Shown here one piece after another: positions 36,501 through 48,840 of a DNA stretch of 64,000 nucleotides. The notes under the pieces were generated by a model. The model was not told where the DNA came from, did no database searches, and saw nothing but the letters and a program-made list of their open reading frames with translations. The DNA lies in assembly GCA_019095985.1 (NCBI GenBank), contig CM032663.1:38912733-38976732 (forward strand). The letters are read 5' to 3'. Every line of letters begins with the position of its first letter. The stretch's first letter is position 1. The position numbers and the translations under genes were made by a program. This DNA comes from Streblospio benedicti. Taxonomy: Eukaryota > Annelida > Polychaeta > Spionida > Spionidae.

Positions 36501-38704
36501 AAACCATTAAGTAAATATGTCTTTCTAAAACATTCACTAAATAGAATATAATGTATCTAAGTCTTTTGAGTATCAAAATTGAGTATTTCAAGGAACTTTA
36601 AGAATCTGCTACTCATTGTAGCAGAGGATCACACAATTATGTACAAAATAAAATACTCATACAAACCATTCATGCATTTCCATTCACCTCTGATTATGAT
36701 TCATACTCGAGCAATTGTTCATGAACTCCAAATTGTTAAACAAACAATATGGAAACAATGCATTCGATCTCCAAATTCTCAACATTCTTTGAAAATTGAA
36801 CTTTTAAGAAAAAATATATATGAAAAATAATATCTTACATCTCATGAACTGCAAAGTTCAAAATGATTAAACACATTCAAAGAAGGAATGGTAATGAATG
36901 AAATGCATGGTATTATATGAGCTAATCATGTTTATAAACTAAAAACTAAAAGTAACACCTATGATTCGACAAAAATTCTGTATCTTAAAACGTGTACTGT
37001 GCGAAGTACTGAACTTTTGACCCTAAAAGACTAAAACTAAACAACACAAAATTTCTGGCAAACTTACTGTTTAAATCAACTATTACATAACAACTTCACT
37101 AATATAAATTCAGATTGATCATTAAAAAGTTTTTCATAAACAATAAATAATTATAAAATGCTTGTTCAAAACAAGATTAATAATCTTGCCTAATGTTACA
37201 TCAACAGTTGATTTTGATATTCTACATTTATCATCTACATGTAGACTGATAGAATAAAGTCTACACAAAAAAAGACTTGTTTGAATTAGTATTTTTCCAG
37301 ATTATTTCTAAGGTATTTGACGTATTTTTCATACTTAAACAGGCTTTAAAACAATAGCCATTAAAAGTACATACAAAAATACTGGAACCAAATCAGAAAT
37401 AACTCAACTGATCACAAAAGCTTTATAAGAAATATTTTTGGAAAAACAAAAATTCTTTCTCTATATTTTAACTAACCGATATCATAAGTAAAATATGCAG
37501 TTGCCTGCTCTGTTTTAGAAAAATAAAATTCATGATTATATTCTATAAAAATTAGAGGGTTGATTTTACAAGCACAATCACAATTTACCCTTCTGGTAGC
37601 TTTAAAATCATGTACCCGGTATGCCTCTTTACAACATTCAAAATAAGGCACATCTAGAAAGGTACAAAGGAAAAGCATAACCAAGGGATCTTTACATTTT
37701 AAACAATTATTTCTTGAGTCATGTTGATGATGCCATACCTCACTGTCAAAACAATAGCTATTGTTAAGCACCAAAACATTAGAAGTCAACCAATCTTATA
37801 CGCGGTTTTTACCTTGCTCTCCAGACTAAATTGTTCAATGTTTAAAAAAGTATTTTAAAATAAATTTAAATACAAGTTCATATAAATCAGTCTTCAGTGG
37901 ACATTTTAATCCCTCTATGTTGTTAATCAAATCATATTTGACCTAGCTCATTCACATGTGCAATGTACACTAAAATACATGTCGGCCATTTTCATGATTT
38001 CAAAGACAATCAGTTGAAAATCTCCAAGCAATTAGAAATTTTCGCATTTTGAGCAAAATTATGCATAACTACAGTACAAATTATGAAGAAGTCGTTCAAA
38101 GTGATGTGACCTAGAAATTTGATCATGTTGAATTATAACCATTCCTAAACATTTCTGCATATATCTACATGTATATCCTGATATTGTAGACATTTATGCA
38201 ATAATAAATGTACTGGTATGTCAAATAACACCAACTATTGACAATTATCCTTCTTCATCTTGAGCTAAACTGCTGTTAGAAAATAGCCTTAAAGACTCAT
38301 CACGTCACCCCAAATTTAATCAAACGTTGCAGGTTGAACACTTAAGTCTCTCCAAAAACCAAATTGGTATGCTTTCCAATTAAGAAACAGCATGAAGCTT
38401 ATTCACAATGTGTACTGAAGTTCACATTAATACAGTTCATTATTCAAAAAATACAAAGTCCATTGCACATACTTGCATTTATCAAAATTTCCATTTGCAT
38501 TGTATAAAACGCCAAACGACAAAACTAAACTGTATGAATTTGTTAAAATTTCTATAAAAGATCCCACTCTATCACATACTGCGGATGAAGATAGCAGATG
38601 TGATCATAATTCTCTAAATGCAATTTCTGACCAAAGCATGTAAATCGTCGAGAAAATAATGACAAATGCAGTCCGGTCCATCATCTGAGTCACCAAAGAT
38701 TTCA
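33503..38704. other. A+T-rich gap between the convergent innexins
   Basis: No protein-coding signal. The right part is probably the 3' untranslated region of the minus-strand innexin; possible AATAAA signals on the minus strand lie at 36265-36270 and near 35370. A perfect palindrome lies at 35926-35947. Confidence 0.45.
35926..35947. repeat. 22-bp perfect palindrome CAGGAATAAGA/TCTTATTCCTG
   Basis: A perfect palindrome flanked by the 8-bp direct repeat GTTTACAG (35918-35925 and 35947-35954, sharing the last G). The same arms occur at 46060-46077 and 46603-46634. Confidence 0.85.
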
Positions 38705-41700
38705 TTACTGAAGAAGAGACTTTTTCAATTCTGCCTTTTCATCTTCAGGTTCAGGTGCTGATGGCACTGCAGCAACACCCTCTTCGATGGCCTTGGAGTC
38801 ATCAACGCCCTTAGGCAAGGAGTTAGGCAGGGTCGAGTTGTACTTGTGATTCCAAACATTATCCTGGAATACAATGCACCACTGTTAAGTTTTTCCTATT
38901 TTTGAAAGCAGTTTCTTTTTAGATTATTGCAGTGCAAACATGATTATTTGTCGTCTGTAAGTTTGTGTCTGTCAACATGAGTGATATATCATACCATGGT
39001 TTAAGAACAAATAGGAAAAATGTTCCAATACTCAGTATATGTGCTGATTGGATTAGAGATATAAAAAACATTCCATTACAGCATGTTTTAATTTGAAGCC
39101 AGAAATTTCTTTTCTAATCATCTAGTTTTACTGCAATATTTTGTCAAATAAATAATTCAACCTTGGTATTTAATATTTAAAAAATAGAAGCACAGAAAAG
39201 TACTAAATGTCTCCCCAGTACTCACCCTCCAGTGCTTGTACAGAGCTTGCATGATTTCAGTACAGCAGATATGGCTTGTGTTATGAATAATCAGACGCAA
39301 AAGGAAAGCTCCATCCTGAAAGATGTTATTTCAAATTTATATACAGAATACAAGTAAAAACCTTAATAAAAATAAAACTTTATTAAACTCTGACTATCTT
39401 TAAACATTTTTCCATTGCCTGGTAAGTAAAATATATGCAATATGTAATATACAATTTTAAACATGTAAACATAAATAAGTAGCTTACAACAGCATAAATA
39501 AGTACATAATAAAGCTCAATTAATCTCATTTTAAACTTGTGTTATCACTCGGTGAATAGGCAATTTTAGAATGACTAATAAAAACATTATTACCCCCAAA
39601 ACCTGCATTAGAAATAATTGAAATTTATATGTATTCATAGTCTATGCAATGCATTTAAGTTTGTGCCAGACACATAGAACTTTATAAACATGCAATCACC
39701 TGTTTGAGGTAATCGTCCAGAAAAATAGCAGTAAGTTCCTTGGCATGAGGATCATCCATCTCTCCCACAGAGCGCAGGTGGTTACGGATGAATCTAAACA
39801 ATAAAATTTCATGTTATTTTGATAGAACAAAACATTGTAAATTGCTGATTATTATCTGCAGTGTATGAAAGACTGATGCTGATAAATTGAAAGCACCCAA
39901 TAAAATCCCATCACATGAATATCCCACCAAAGTAGATGTGTTTGGGATCCTAGATTCCACCTCCGGGCTTCCTTTATTGGTGGTGTTTGCATTATGACAT
40001 TGTTTAAACGGGATGCAAACTTGTTACTTATAGGCTATATTACTGGAGTACTTTTTTAAACATGCATTTCTGCCTAAAATAACCCAAGTCATTTATTCAG
40101 CTATATACAGCAATTGATAAAATTTGATAAACTACTACAATTTTGACTATTTCATCATAATCAAAACTCATGATTCTTCTTTGAAAGAATATTTTAGAAC
40201 GGTTAGTTTTCTGTCAGCATCATATTTCTAAAAGAGAAGCAGCGTCCTAAAGATATTAAGTAGCCATAAAACTATCAACTATCAAAATATGCAAAAGCCT
40301 CACCGAAGTCTATCAACTCGGAATGCAAGTCTGGAGATCCAAATGATGAGACCAGCGACTGACGCAGCACACAGAAGAACCATCCAGAACCAAAGGAATA
40401 CGTACATCTTCTCCACAAAATGGTTCAGGGGCAGAGTACACTGGATTGTGTAGCGTTGAACATTGCCTGCCAACAGCAATAGAGTTAAAATATGACAATA
40501 CTTGAGTAAGCTTTTTTTTAGATGCTTGATGGGTATACATAAAAGCCCTTATATTTCAGTATTTGAAAAGTATAATCATTTTCTTTTGAAGTAGTACATG
40601 TAAATACTTATTTATAAAATAATACTGTTTGGGTACTGGGGATCATTTACACCACAATTCAAAAATATTTTTGCTACTCATGAATCATTTTATATCATGT
40701 TTGAAAACGCAGAGTGGTCACAATTTTAAATACTTAATTATGACTAACTTGAATACTCCAACTGAAAAGAACATTGAAGGAGATAATGCTGATAAGTAAT
40801 CCACAAGTGACAATGGACGCGTGCTTACCAAGACGTCTGGTTTCAAAATCACACATGGTCACCCTGGGGAAGACATCAGAGTTGTCGGCATATGTGGCAT
40901 TCTGAATGTTGGTGAGGTACTCATAGCCAAAGATATTGTAGTTGGTGCGCAGCAGAGCGTTGAGCATGAACAGCTGACCAATAATGTTGGCAATATACAG
41001 CACCTTGGACAGTATGTACAGGACCACCTGCAAAGATATGAAATGAAGTGAATACGATTGTGACAAGACCCGTGCCAATTTTCTCTGCAAAGCACAGAGC
41101 ATCTCAGTTGTTACCAGTATGAAAGTAGATTTTACTTGGGTAAAAAAAACTGCTTTTAAATCCAAGCATATGTAGAAAAAACACTTGCTTATGTCTACAT
41201 TTACACAATGGGTGAAGTTGTGTTAATGAACTTTATATCTTCAAAAGAAACACAGAAACATGTAAAACACAATAGTTCATTTCATCCTTCAAAATCAGCA
41301 TTGCCTAACACTACCCAGTAGTTCACCAATAAGAAACTTTTGCTTCTAAACCAAACATCCATACACAGCAATAATTGACCGGCTACACGCCAGATGTACC
41401 ACCATAACATACCAGGTAGTTTCCTAGGCGTGGGCCCCAGCAATGGAGCATGTTGCGGACCTTTGCCTGCCAGCCTGACTGCTCAAGGCGCGGAGTCAGC
41501 AGGAAACGGTGCATCTGCAGCACAATGAGCTTGATGACACCGTTTCGGTCCTTCCCCTTCTTGGTCTTGTGCACCATGCCTTTAGATGAGAGAAAGAGAT
41601 ATGTTTCTACATAAGATATATAATAAAAAGATATAAAACAATATGCTTCTTCATCGTCCAAGTCATGGTTTCTTGTTGAGTAAGCCTTGTGTTGATAGGT

Positions 41701-43778
41701 GTATATTTTTTGTTGTATACATATATAACTAGATATATTATATATGATGAAATAAGACATTGTTTCTACATGAACACTAACATTTTTACTTAAAGGAAAA
41801 CTTGACAGTTACCTGCATTTTGGAGTATATGATCGGCATCTACTCCAGATTTCTGGTTGAGCCCGTGCCAGAAGATGGAGGGCGCATAGAACATGGCCGC
41901 TTGGGTCAGCAGCACCATGGGAAGCCACTGGAAATGAGATGATAAGGTTACTAATCTACCAATTTTGTTAAACCATAATTTTATTCTACTCTTGAATCAA
42001 TTTATTTCGAGTTTTGAACAAATCAGTTCATGGTTATTCTTAGTATTATTATTATATATTGTGTGTTGTGCCGTCTTAACTGCTGTACAAAATAAGTAGG
42101 TGCCTAAAGATTTAAAATTTACAAGTTTATTTATTGTAAATTTTAAATCCTTGTAAATTTTAAATCTTTGGCACCTACTTATTTTGTACAGCAGTTAAGA
42201 CGGCACAATACTGAATACACATACTAAGAATATTGAGAGGACCTGCTGCAGTTCAAATAATGAATTTGGCTTACAGTTCATGGTTACGTATAGAGCACCT
42301 ATCTCCTTTTCCCTTCATGATAGTTCCTATTATAAACTATGTGCAGCTCAAAATTATGAATTCTTTTCACATTTGACTTAAGCAGGACCAATTGTTTATC
42401 TTGTTATGATAATTATACTCTAAACTATCCATATCAAATTGTATTACAAATAGAAAACAACTGAGACGGAATATGCATGAGCAATAAACATAATGCAAAC
42501 TTTAAAAGGCGAAGCCCATAAGAGCAGCCATTTTATCTTATCAAAAGCTAAAATTATTGGCATGGTCCAACGTTGTCTACATTCTGTAGACAAGATAGCA
42601 TGGTTATCATGAGTATCAGATATAAAGTTCAGATCTAGCGTATTAAACTGATTGAAACAATTCAGCAGAACAGTTACAAGAGTAATGTTAACTAGATGTT
42701 CAGATGAGCTCATGCAATCATAACATTTTTCCAGCTACTAGAAATGACACGCAAATTTTCCTATGTACATATTGCTGAAAACATCACACATGCCTTTTTG
42801 ACCGTCTTTTCCAAAGCGGGTTAACTCACCTGGTAGTAAAGGATGTAATCGTGAGTGTCATCCTCTTTAGGAATATGGTCATCGTAGGGCAGGTGGTAGG
42901 TGTTGCGGATCCAGCAGTAGTTGTTGGCGAACTTACAGTGGCTGCCTGTGAAGTGTTTGGGGCACCAGCAGACGATAGCCTGACATAATGAAAGGATTTC
43001 ATCTCATGAACTTCGTTCCTTTTAATATTATGGTATGGAATGCCTTCATCTACTTTTGTCTTCACTATCATGGAATCTCATTGGTATAATTAAGTAAGAT
43101 TAATATTTTCATGGTGATCAAACACAAATATATACATTTACATTTCAAACATGTTACATCATAAATACCTAAATAGTAACTTGATTTATGATTCTTTTCC
43201 AGATGAAACTTTGCAAGCTTCTTTACAAAAATATAATTCAAACTACTTTAAAAATTCATCAAATTTAGGTTAAACCTTCATTTAAATTTGCGCTATTCTT
43301 AACACAAATTAGTTCAAAGTGTATATTTTAATTTTTATTCTAGCCTGTAAATTGGCGAAAACATCTATTTTAAAATATGCTTTACAACTAATTTTTAACT
43401 AAACTTTTATATGGACTTTGATATTTTACTATGCATTTTATGCGAAATAAACTGATACAATACAAAATAGCATTGACTTTGACTTTTAAAAAAGTGTTGT
43501 TATTTTATACAACCTATTTTTGGTGCTTATCCTTTAATGTAAGCACATGTGATCTGTGAATTTAGGATACACCTAACAAAAGTACTTGCACAGAGAAATA
43601 TTGATGGCCCCTAGTGCAATGTACCAACCTTTGCATTGCTCTGTACAAGTCCAATGGTGACAGCAAACATAACGATGATACCGACAGTGTATCGGTTGCT
43701 GAGACGATCAATGAAATCGTCATCACGTTTGATTCCGCTTTTTGGTGCTGCAGTCAGCACTGTCACTAATTTCATCAT
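38705..43778 (-). CDS. Innexin (gap-junction/hemichannel protein), minus-strand copy
   Basis: Nine exons: 43778-43629, 42979-42830, 41927-41813, 41579-41413, 41027-40829, 40466-40304, 39793-39700, 39315-39226, 38863-38705. They total 1,287 nt, 428 residues. The N-terminus has KRDDDFIDRLSNRYT; the signature YYQWLP is at 98-103. Loop 1 cysteines are 54, 56, 65 and 72; loop 2 cysteines are 253 and 270, with an N-glycosylation site at N237. The cytoplasmic end (EPEDEKAELKK) is longer and more charged than in the plus-strand paralogue. Large blocks, such as CWCPKHFTGSHCK and YAPSIFWHGLNQKSGVDADH, are nearly identical between the two. The splice acceptor abuts the first ATG (AG at 43779-43780), so the promoter is farther right. 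Introns 1, 5 and 6 are displaced relative to the paralogue. Confidence 0.97.
42066..42208. mobile_element. 143-bp foldback (MITE-like) element
   Basis: The ends ttgtgccgtcttaactgctg and its reverse complement start long arms that continue through aaataagtaggtgcc and gatttaaaatttacaa to a short loop; the arms are almost fully paired. No clear target duplication. It lies in intron 2 of the minus-strand innexin. Confidence 0.8.
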
Positions 43779-44092
43779 CTGAGGGGATACAAAAGGAGGT
43801 TAAGTTCATTCACAGATAAGAAGTAAGAATATAAGGATATGAAATAAAAGACTAATTGCTTTATTACATGCTCATATTGGTTGTAAATTGTCTGTATACA
43901 TATGATTAGATAAGTTGGAGCTAAAAAGAAAGTGTTTTTATCAAATATCGCCTTTGGTTATCAACCATAGTTGATTTATCTTCACTAACTTATCTATATA
44001 TCTTCAATAACTTGTAGGTTGAAAAATACCAAAATAGATGACAATGGATTAGCCAAATTCAAAATAAAAGTGTTTAATATCAGAATACTCAC

Positions 44093-44140
44093 CTTGAAAG
44101 GTTTTTAGTGGACCAGCTAATGCTGGGTCAAAAAAGGAAA
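44093..44140 (-). promoter_or_regulatory. Candidate 5' untranslated exon end of the minus-strand innexin
   Basis: On the minus strand TTTCAAG|GTGAGT is a consensus donor with its exon ending at 44093, 313 bp upstream of the acceptor that abuts the innexin ATG. The left boundary given is nominal; the exon start is not visible. Confidence 0.35.
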
Positions 44141-45304
44141 GTCACAGTATCCAAAATACTGAAGTCAGGGAATCCACATAGTCAATATATTCTACTAATC
44201 CTTAATGTTCAGTTTGTGTGGCACACCTACAAATATGAAAAGCAAGTAATTAGTATTATACTATATTGTATTTATGTGAAAAATCAAATAGAAAGTAAAG
44301 AACACTTAACAATCCTGGAAATAATAGCAGATTAAGATTCATATGTATTTGTGTAGTGTAGAAAAGTTGTAGAAAAGCTGTTTTCTGTAATATATATTTG
44401 TGACAATTGAATTAAAACAAAGCATACGTGTACATTGTATTACTATTAGTAAGAAAAACTTCCTAACTGCTTTTGTAGGAAATCATACAAAGCCTGGTAT
44501 ATATTATATGATTTTCACTGCACAATGAATACATAATATTTTTGTATTCATATACAAACATACATTCCTCCCTAATCCAACAAACTTGAATAAATAAAGT
44601 GCTTAATCAAGATTATAACTTTAACATGGTTATCAGCCTATTTAAAAGCTTTCAGATCCAAAACAGTAGATATGTAAAATGTAAATACACTTTCATGCAC
44701 ACTTTAATACACAATGTACAGATACAAAAAGAGTATACACAAGTGTACAGCCAACATAACATTGGGACACAATCAAATACATTCTATAATGTTTAAGTGA
44801 AACAATGAAATTTATTTTATGTTTCAAACTCTGAATATCATTATGTGATGTAACTACATGTAAATATTAAACAGACGCAGAAATTGTTCTCTTCAAAATA
44901 AAACACTGCATCAACCCATAAACAATGAGGCTCAGAGTTGTTTCTTATATGAATAAAGTTTATACATACACGTGTACATAAGTTACAACAAACTAGATCA
45001 AAAGTGCTCAGAGAGCACAGCATCACTAGAAAAACCGTTGACTCATGGGTAATAAAGATCTTTACTAAAATGTTATGGAAACCTTTATAAAAGTACACAA
45101 AAAATTACAATGTACGTAATAAGCCACAAATATTCTGTGTGCTAGTCTAATATTGGCTCTGTCATGCTACATAGCAGTAAACAGCACCAGGTAGATTTTT
45201 GCTGCTGCCTTGAAAAATCATTTTTATGCTTGGTAAATTGCATTGAATGCCATTAAAAATGTCATAAATGCTCCTGTCTAAAGCACACTTTAATTGGCAA
45301 AGTG

Positions 45305-45425
45305 CCCAAAATCGAATCACTTCAGTGTCACTTCTTACCGCATAGTTGTGTAAAGTTTGAACGAAATCAGTTCATCGGTAAACGCTCAAGGTTATCCGGG
45401 GAGATACATACATACAGTTATTTAC
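45305..45425 (+). repeat. Short retroelement-tail-like repeat ending in TACA units
   Basis: Contains gtaaagtttgaacgaaatca and ttcatcggtaaacgctcaag, ending gagatacatacataca. Such aaagtttgaacgaaatcgg...catacatacata tails are typical of widespread invertebrate non-LTR/SINE-type repeats; the assignment is from general knowledge. Confidence 0.45.
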
Positions 45426-46059
45426 AAAGAACAAAAGATAATGCTTTTCTTCAATGGCTGAAGCGATGCAATAGATACTACAAATGTAGTCAAATTCTAA
45501 ACCTTTCCCCATGATAGAGTATTGAATCAACTAAACTGCTATTTTGTGACTAATCAATTTTCAATGCTTTTTAATTGAACTCCCGGTTTTATTAAAGTTC
45601 TGAAATTTGAACTGTTTTTTTTTTCCTGTGCACTTCATAATAGCTGGAACTAACTGTTACAGGATCAGATGATTCAAAAATGAAATGAAACCTATAAATC
45701 TATTAGTCCACTGCATTATAACAGGACACGACACTCCTACAGAGCTAATTCTGATGAAATGCAAAATCATTCATGCAATCATGACTTGCACACAGTCTGG
45801 TTGACATGCAGCGTAACATGGCTTGTTCCATGATGTTTCAACCAAAACACACTCAAGGATTGTTTATCCTCAGGAGTGGTCCTTGAAGCTTTGTTCTCGG
45901 GAGTTTTCTACAATGTTTTGCTTTATAAAACAAATCACAAACTTTGTATCCTCAAATGCAGAACAACACATTTCGTATGAAATGGTACAATTGCAAGTCT
46001 CACAAAGGATGCTTGTATAAATATATATGCCAAAAACATCCTTCCTTATTACATTATAT

Positions 46060-46077
46060 CAGGAATAATTATTCCTG
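46060..46077. repeat. 18-bp perfect palindrome CAGGAATAATTATTCCTG
   Basis: Second member of the CAGGAATAA palindrome family; no clear flanking direct repeat. Confidence 0.8.
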
Positions 46078-46602
46078 ATAATATATAACATCATTGTCCA
46101 AATATATACATGGTCATACATGGCATCTCATGATCTCAACTTTTATATATTATCCACATACAGCTGGCCACATACACTATCACATCACATATTCTTTATA
46201 CAGTCCCAGAGCTCTGGTCTTATAAAACACAGCAGTTATCCGTTCAGTGACCACATTTCAGTACTACTATAACTGAATTGATCCATATCTTCCGTGTTAA
46301 TTGGTACTCTGTACAAATTGATACCTACCATGAACTATTATATTAAATAAAGCTGATATATTGCCTAGCAAACATGACTAAACCGTAACTCACATATTCA
46401 AATCCGTCTAGTTGTTTTAAGATAGAAATCTAGAGTCCAGCAAAAATTTATTACTTCCAGATGTGTGAATTTGCATCAGAATCACTCACCACACGATATG
46501 TGGTTAATCCGGTGTCGTTTGCTAACGACCACATTTAGTCACGTGGTCGCTCTGGGTGAACGGTCTGGCTAGACAAAGATGCTAGTCTCGCATACCTAGT
46601 AA

Positions 46603-46634
46603 CAGGAATAAGGTGACTAGTTATCTTATTCCTG
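46603..46634. repeat. CAGGAATAAG/CTTATTCCTG hairpin
   Basis: Third member of the family: ten-base arms pair exactly around a 12-base spacer, with further pairing outside (catacc and ggtatg). Confidence 0.8.
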
Positions 46635-48560
46635 ATGGTATGTATAAATTGTATATATACATTATTATGTATTCTAGAAAGATAGACAGTGATAGAATAC
46701 GATGCTATGGTAAAACATATTTGAAAATAGTTTGTAATCAGAATGGTTTCCTTCACCGTGAAGAAACTGTAAGGGGACCACTGTAAGAATGGGCAAATGC
46801 AAAATTTGCATGAATTATAAGATTTTAATACAGCGTACTGAAAATAGATTTTCTGGTTTTTGTTACATCAAAATCATTCTATTTTGCACATGTATTTCCC
46901 ACCAAAACGGAACATGTAGGTATTACTACTAGTACACAAAGATGCATAGTTAAACGTGTAGATTAATAAGACTTTCATAATGTCGAACATACAAAATGAA
47001 GAGCATTGTGACGAGACCGCAAGCATGTGAGAGTTCAAAGCCCGGGTTATGGGGTGCAAAATGCAAACTACAGACCACTTTTTTGACACCATTATTTTGT
47101 CTTTATAATTCTTTGTCTCGGAATTCCTGGTCAATGTCTATTTCATAGATAAGATTTTCTATCTGGAGTTACGTTCTTTCTTTCATTAGTAATGCCAAGC
47201 ATGAGTTGTAAACTTGTCTACCCAGTAATAATTAAGAGTACGTTCACTTGAATATGCAAATCCATTGTAACGCTAGCATCCCTTTACAAGGAACCTTGTC
47301 TTTAAGGATAGGTTTGTGCACCGAGAAACTTCACCGACCAGGGATGTTATACAAAGAAGAAACATATTTTCTTATATATATTTCTAAACCAATTAATTGG
47401 GCGGCTGGTTCAAAACAATACCCTCTGTTCCTTTAAAACTAGGACCAGTCAAGTACAGCCTGGCTTCTTAAAGTGGGTTTGGATAACCAAAATGAACAAA
47501 GAACTGAATGTTTTTCTCTCTTTCCCCGCGTCTCTTTCTACATCAGTACGTTTGGAGTTTGGCGTAATGATGCAAGAACGCATTTCAAATGCATAACCTT
47601 GAGACAGCGCTATTGAGAATGATTCCTTGGAAAGTCAACTGTAAAATCTAAAATAAAAAGGGGCTAGAGATTCGTGTGTAAAAAAAGAGAGCATGCCTTA
47701 TGCTACATTTTTCTCATATGTCGTTACTTCAACTTCTTTATTTAGCTTTAAATTATTTTAGAAACGGACATTTGTTCTCCATAGCTAGTCACATGGAAAT
47801 TGATGATGCAATGAGAAAGGTTATTATGACCTGTGATTTGAATAGTGAGTGCATCATTAGAAGGTTGTGGGAATGTAATATCTAACAGTTTGTTCCCTTC
47901 ACACACATTATAAAACACCCACACAGAATACAACGTCTTTCCCTGTATGTACACATCTTACGACTGACTCTTATATTAAATATCAACTTTTTTTAAATTA
48001 TATTCTTGGGCCTTGACAATGGCTAGTCATTCTAGTATTATCGGTTTCAATAAAATATTCACTGTAAAATCACACCAAACAGATCTACTTGACAACATTT
48101 TAAAAGATTAATGAATTTTTTTGTTTTTTTTTGCGCTCAGAAACAGCCACAGTCTAAATTTCTCAGCTTGACGAGATGATATTCTTAGACTGCAGCCTAT
48201 TAGAGTCAGTCTAAGATATGCTATTGCACATAGGCAAAGGAGTTGTATTCTGTAGGGGTGGTTTAATAGGAAGGAAACTAAATGTTAAATATCATCGCCT
48301 TTAGACAGGCCATCTTAATTAAGTGTAAATGATGGTTTTATTCATTTCAGTACCCATACGTTCCACTGTAGTTTATTATTTATTGAGCTTGTTTAATGAG
48401 AACCGCGGTTCGTGGTGTGGTACCCATTCTGTCCTAATATGATAAAGTGAGAAAACAAACTACGGTGCCCTTGCTTTGTTCTATATACAAGTCAACATGA
48501 TATTGGCAAACAACTTTAAAATGTGTTTTTCACGTCCAGCTTCACTGACATTGAGCTGAC

Positions 48561-48840
48561 AATCTCAACAATAGATATACTTTAATGGATGTCTTTAGAT
48601 TCCTATACACAAGCATGGTGTCGCATCTCCAATGCAGCAGCAATTTGGAACGAGGCACTAGCCCGTGTGTATTGTTCTTCCCTGTCGGGGAGATACTGGT
48701 CAAGGTCAATAACAGCTTTTCAACTTTTTCACCTTTCAACGTGTCATGCCTCGTTGCTTCATTTCAACTTTGGCCTGCATATAACGTTCACGTGCCTCAG
48801 TGTGAGGGTCAAGTGTTATGAAGAAACTATTGGAACTACA
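48561..48840 (-). pseudogene. Unrecognised coding relic
   Basis: Minus-strand frames give EARERYMQAKVEMKQRGMTR and, farther along in another frame, DLDQYLPDREEQYTRASASF followed by QIAAALEMRHHACV. Both look like real helical protein, unlike the surrounding noise, but they do not form one open frame. The family is not recognised; it may be an old gene fragment or part of a mobile element. Confidence 0.3.

Larger units (their letters stand above)
44141..48560. other. Gene-free region upstream of the minus-strand innexin
   Basis: A+T-rich with no supported gene. It includes a retroelement-tail-like repeat, two CAGGAATAA palindromes, and a short hairpin with an E-box (CACGTG) near 46523-46546. 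The innexin promoter may lie here. Confidence 0.4.

Noticed and set aside
46523-46546. Hairpin cgaccac...gtggtcg containing the E-box CACGTG
   Set aside because: A 7-bp stem with one E-box is too common to call a regulatory element without expression data.
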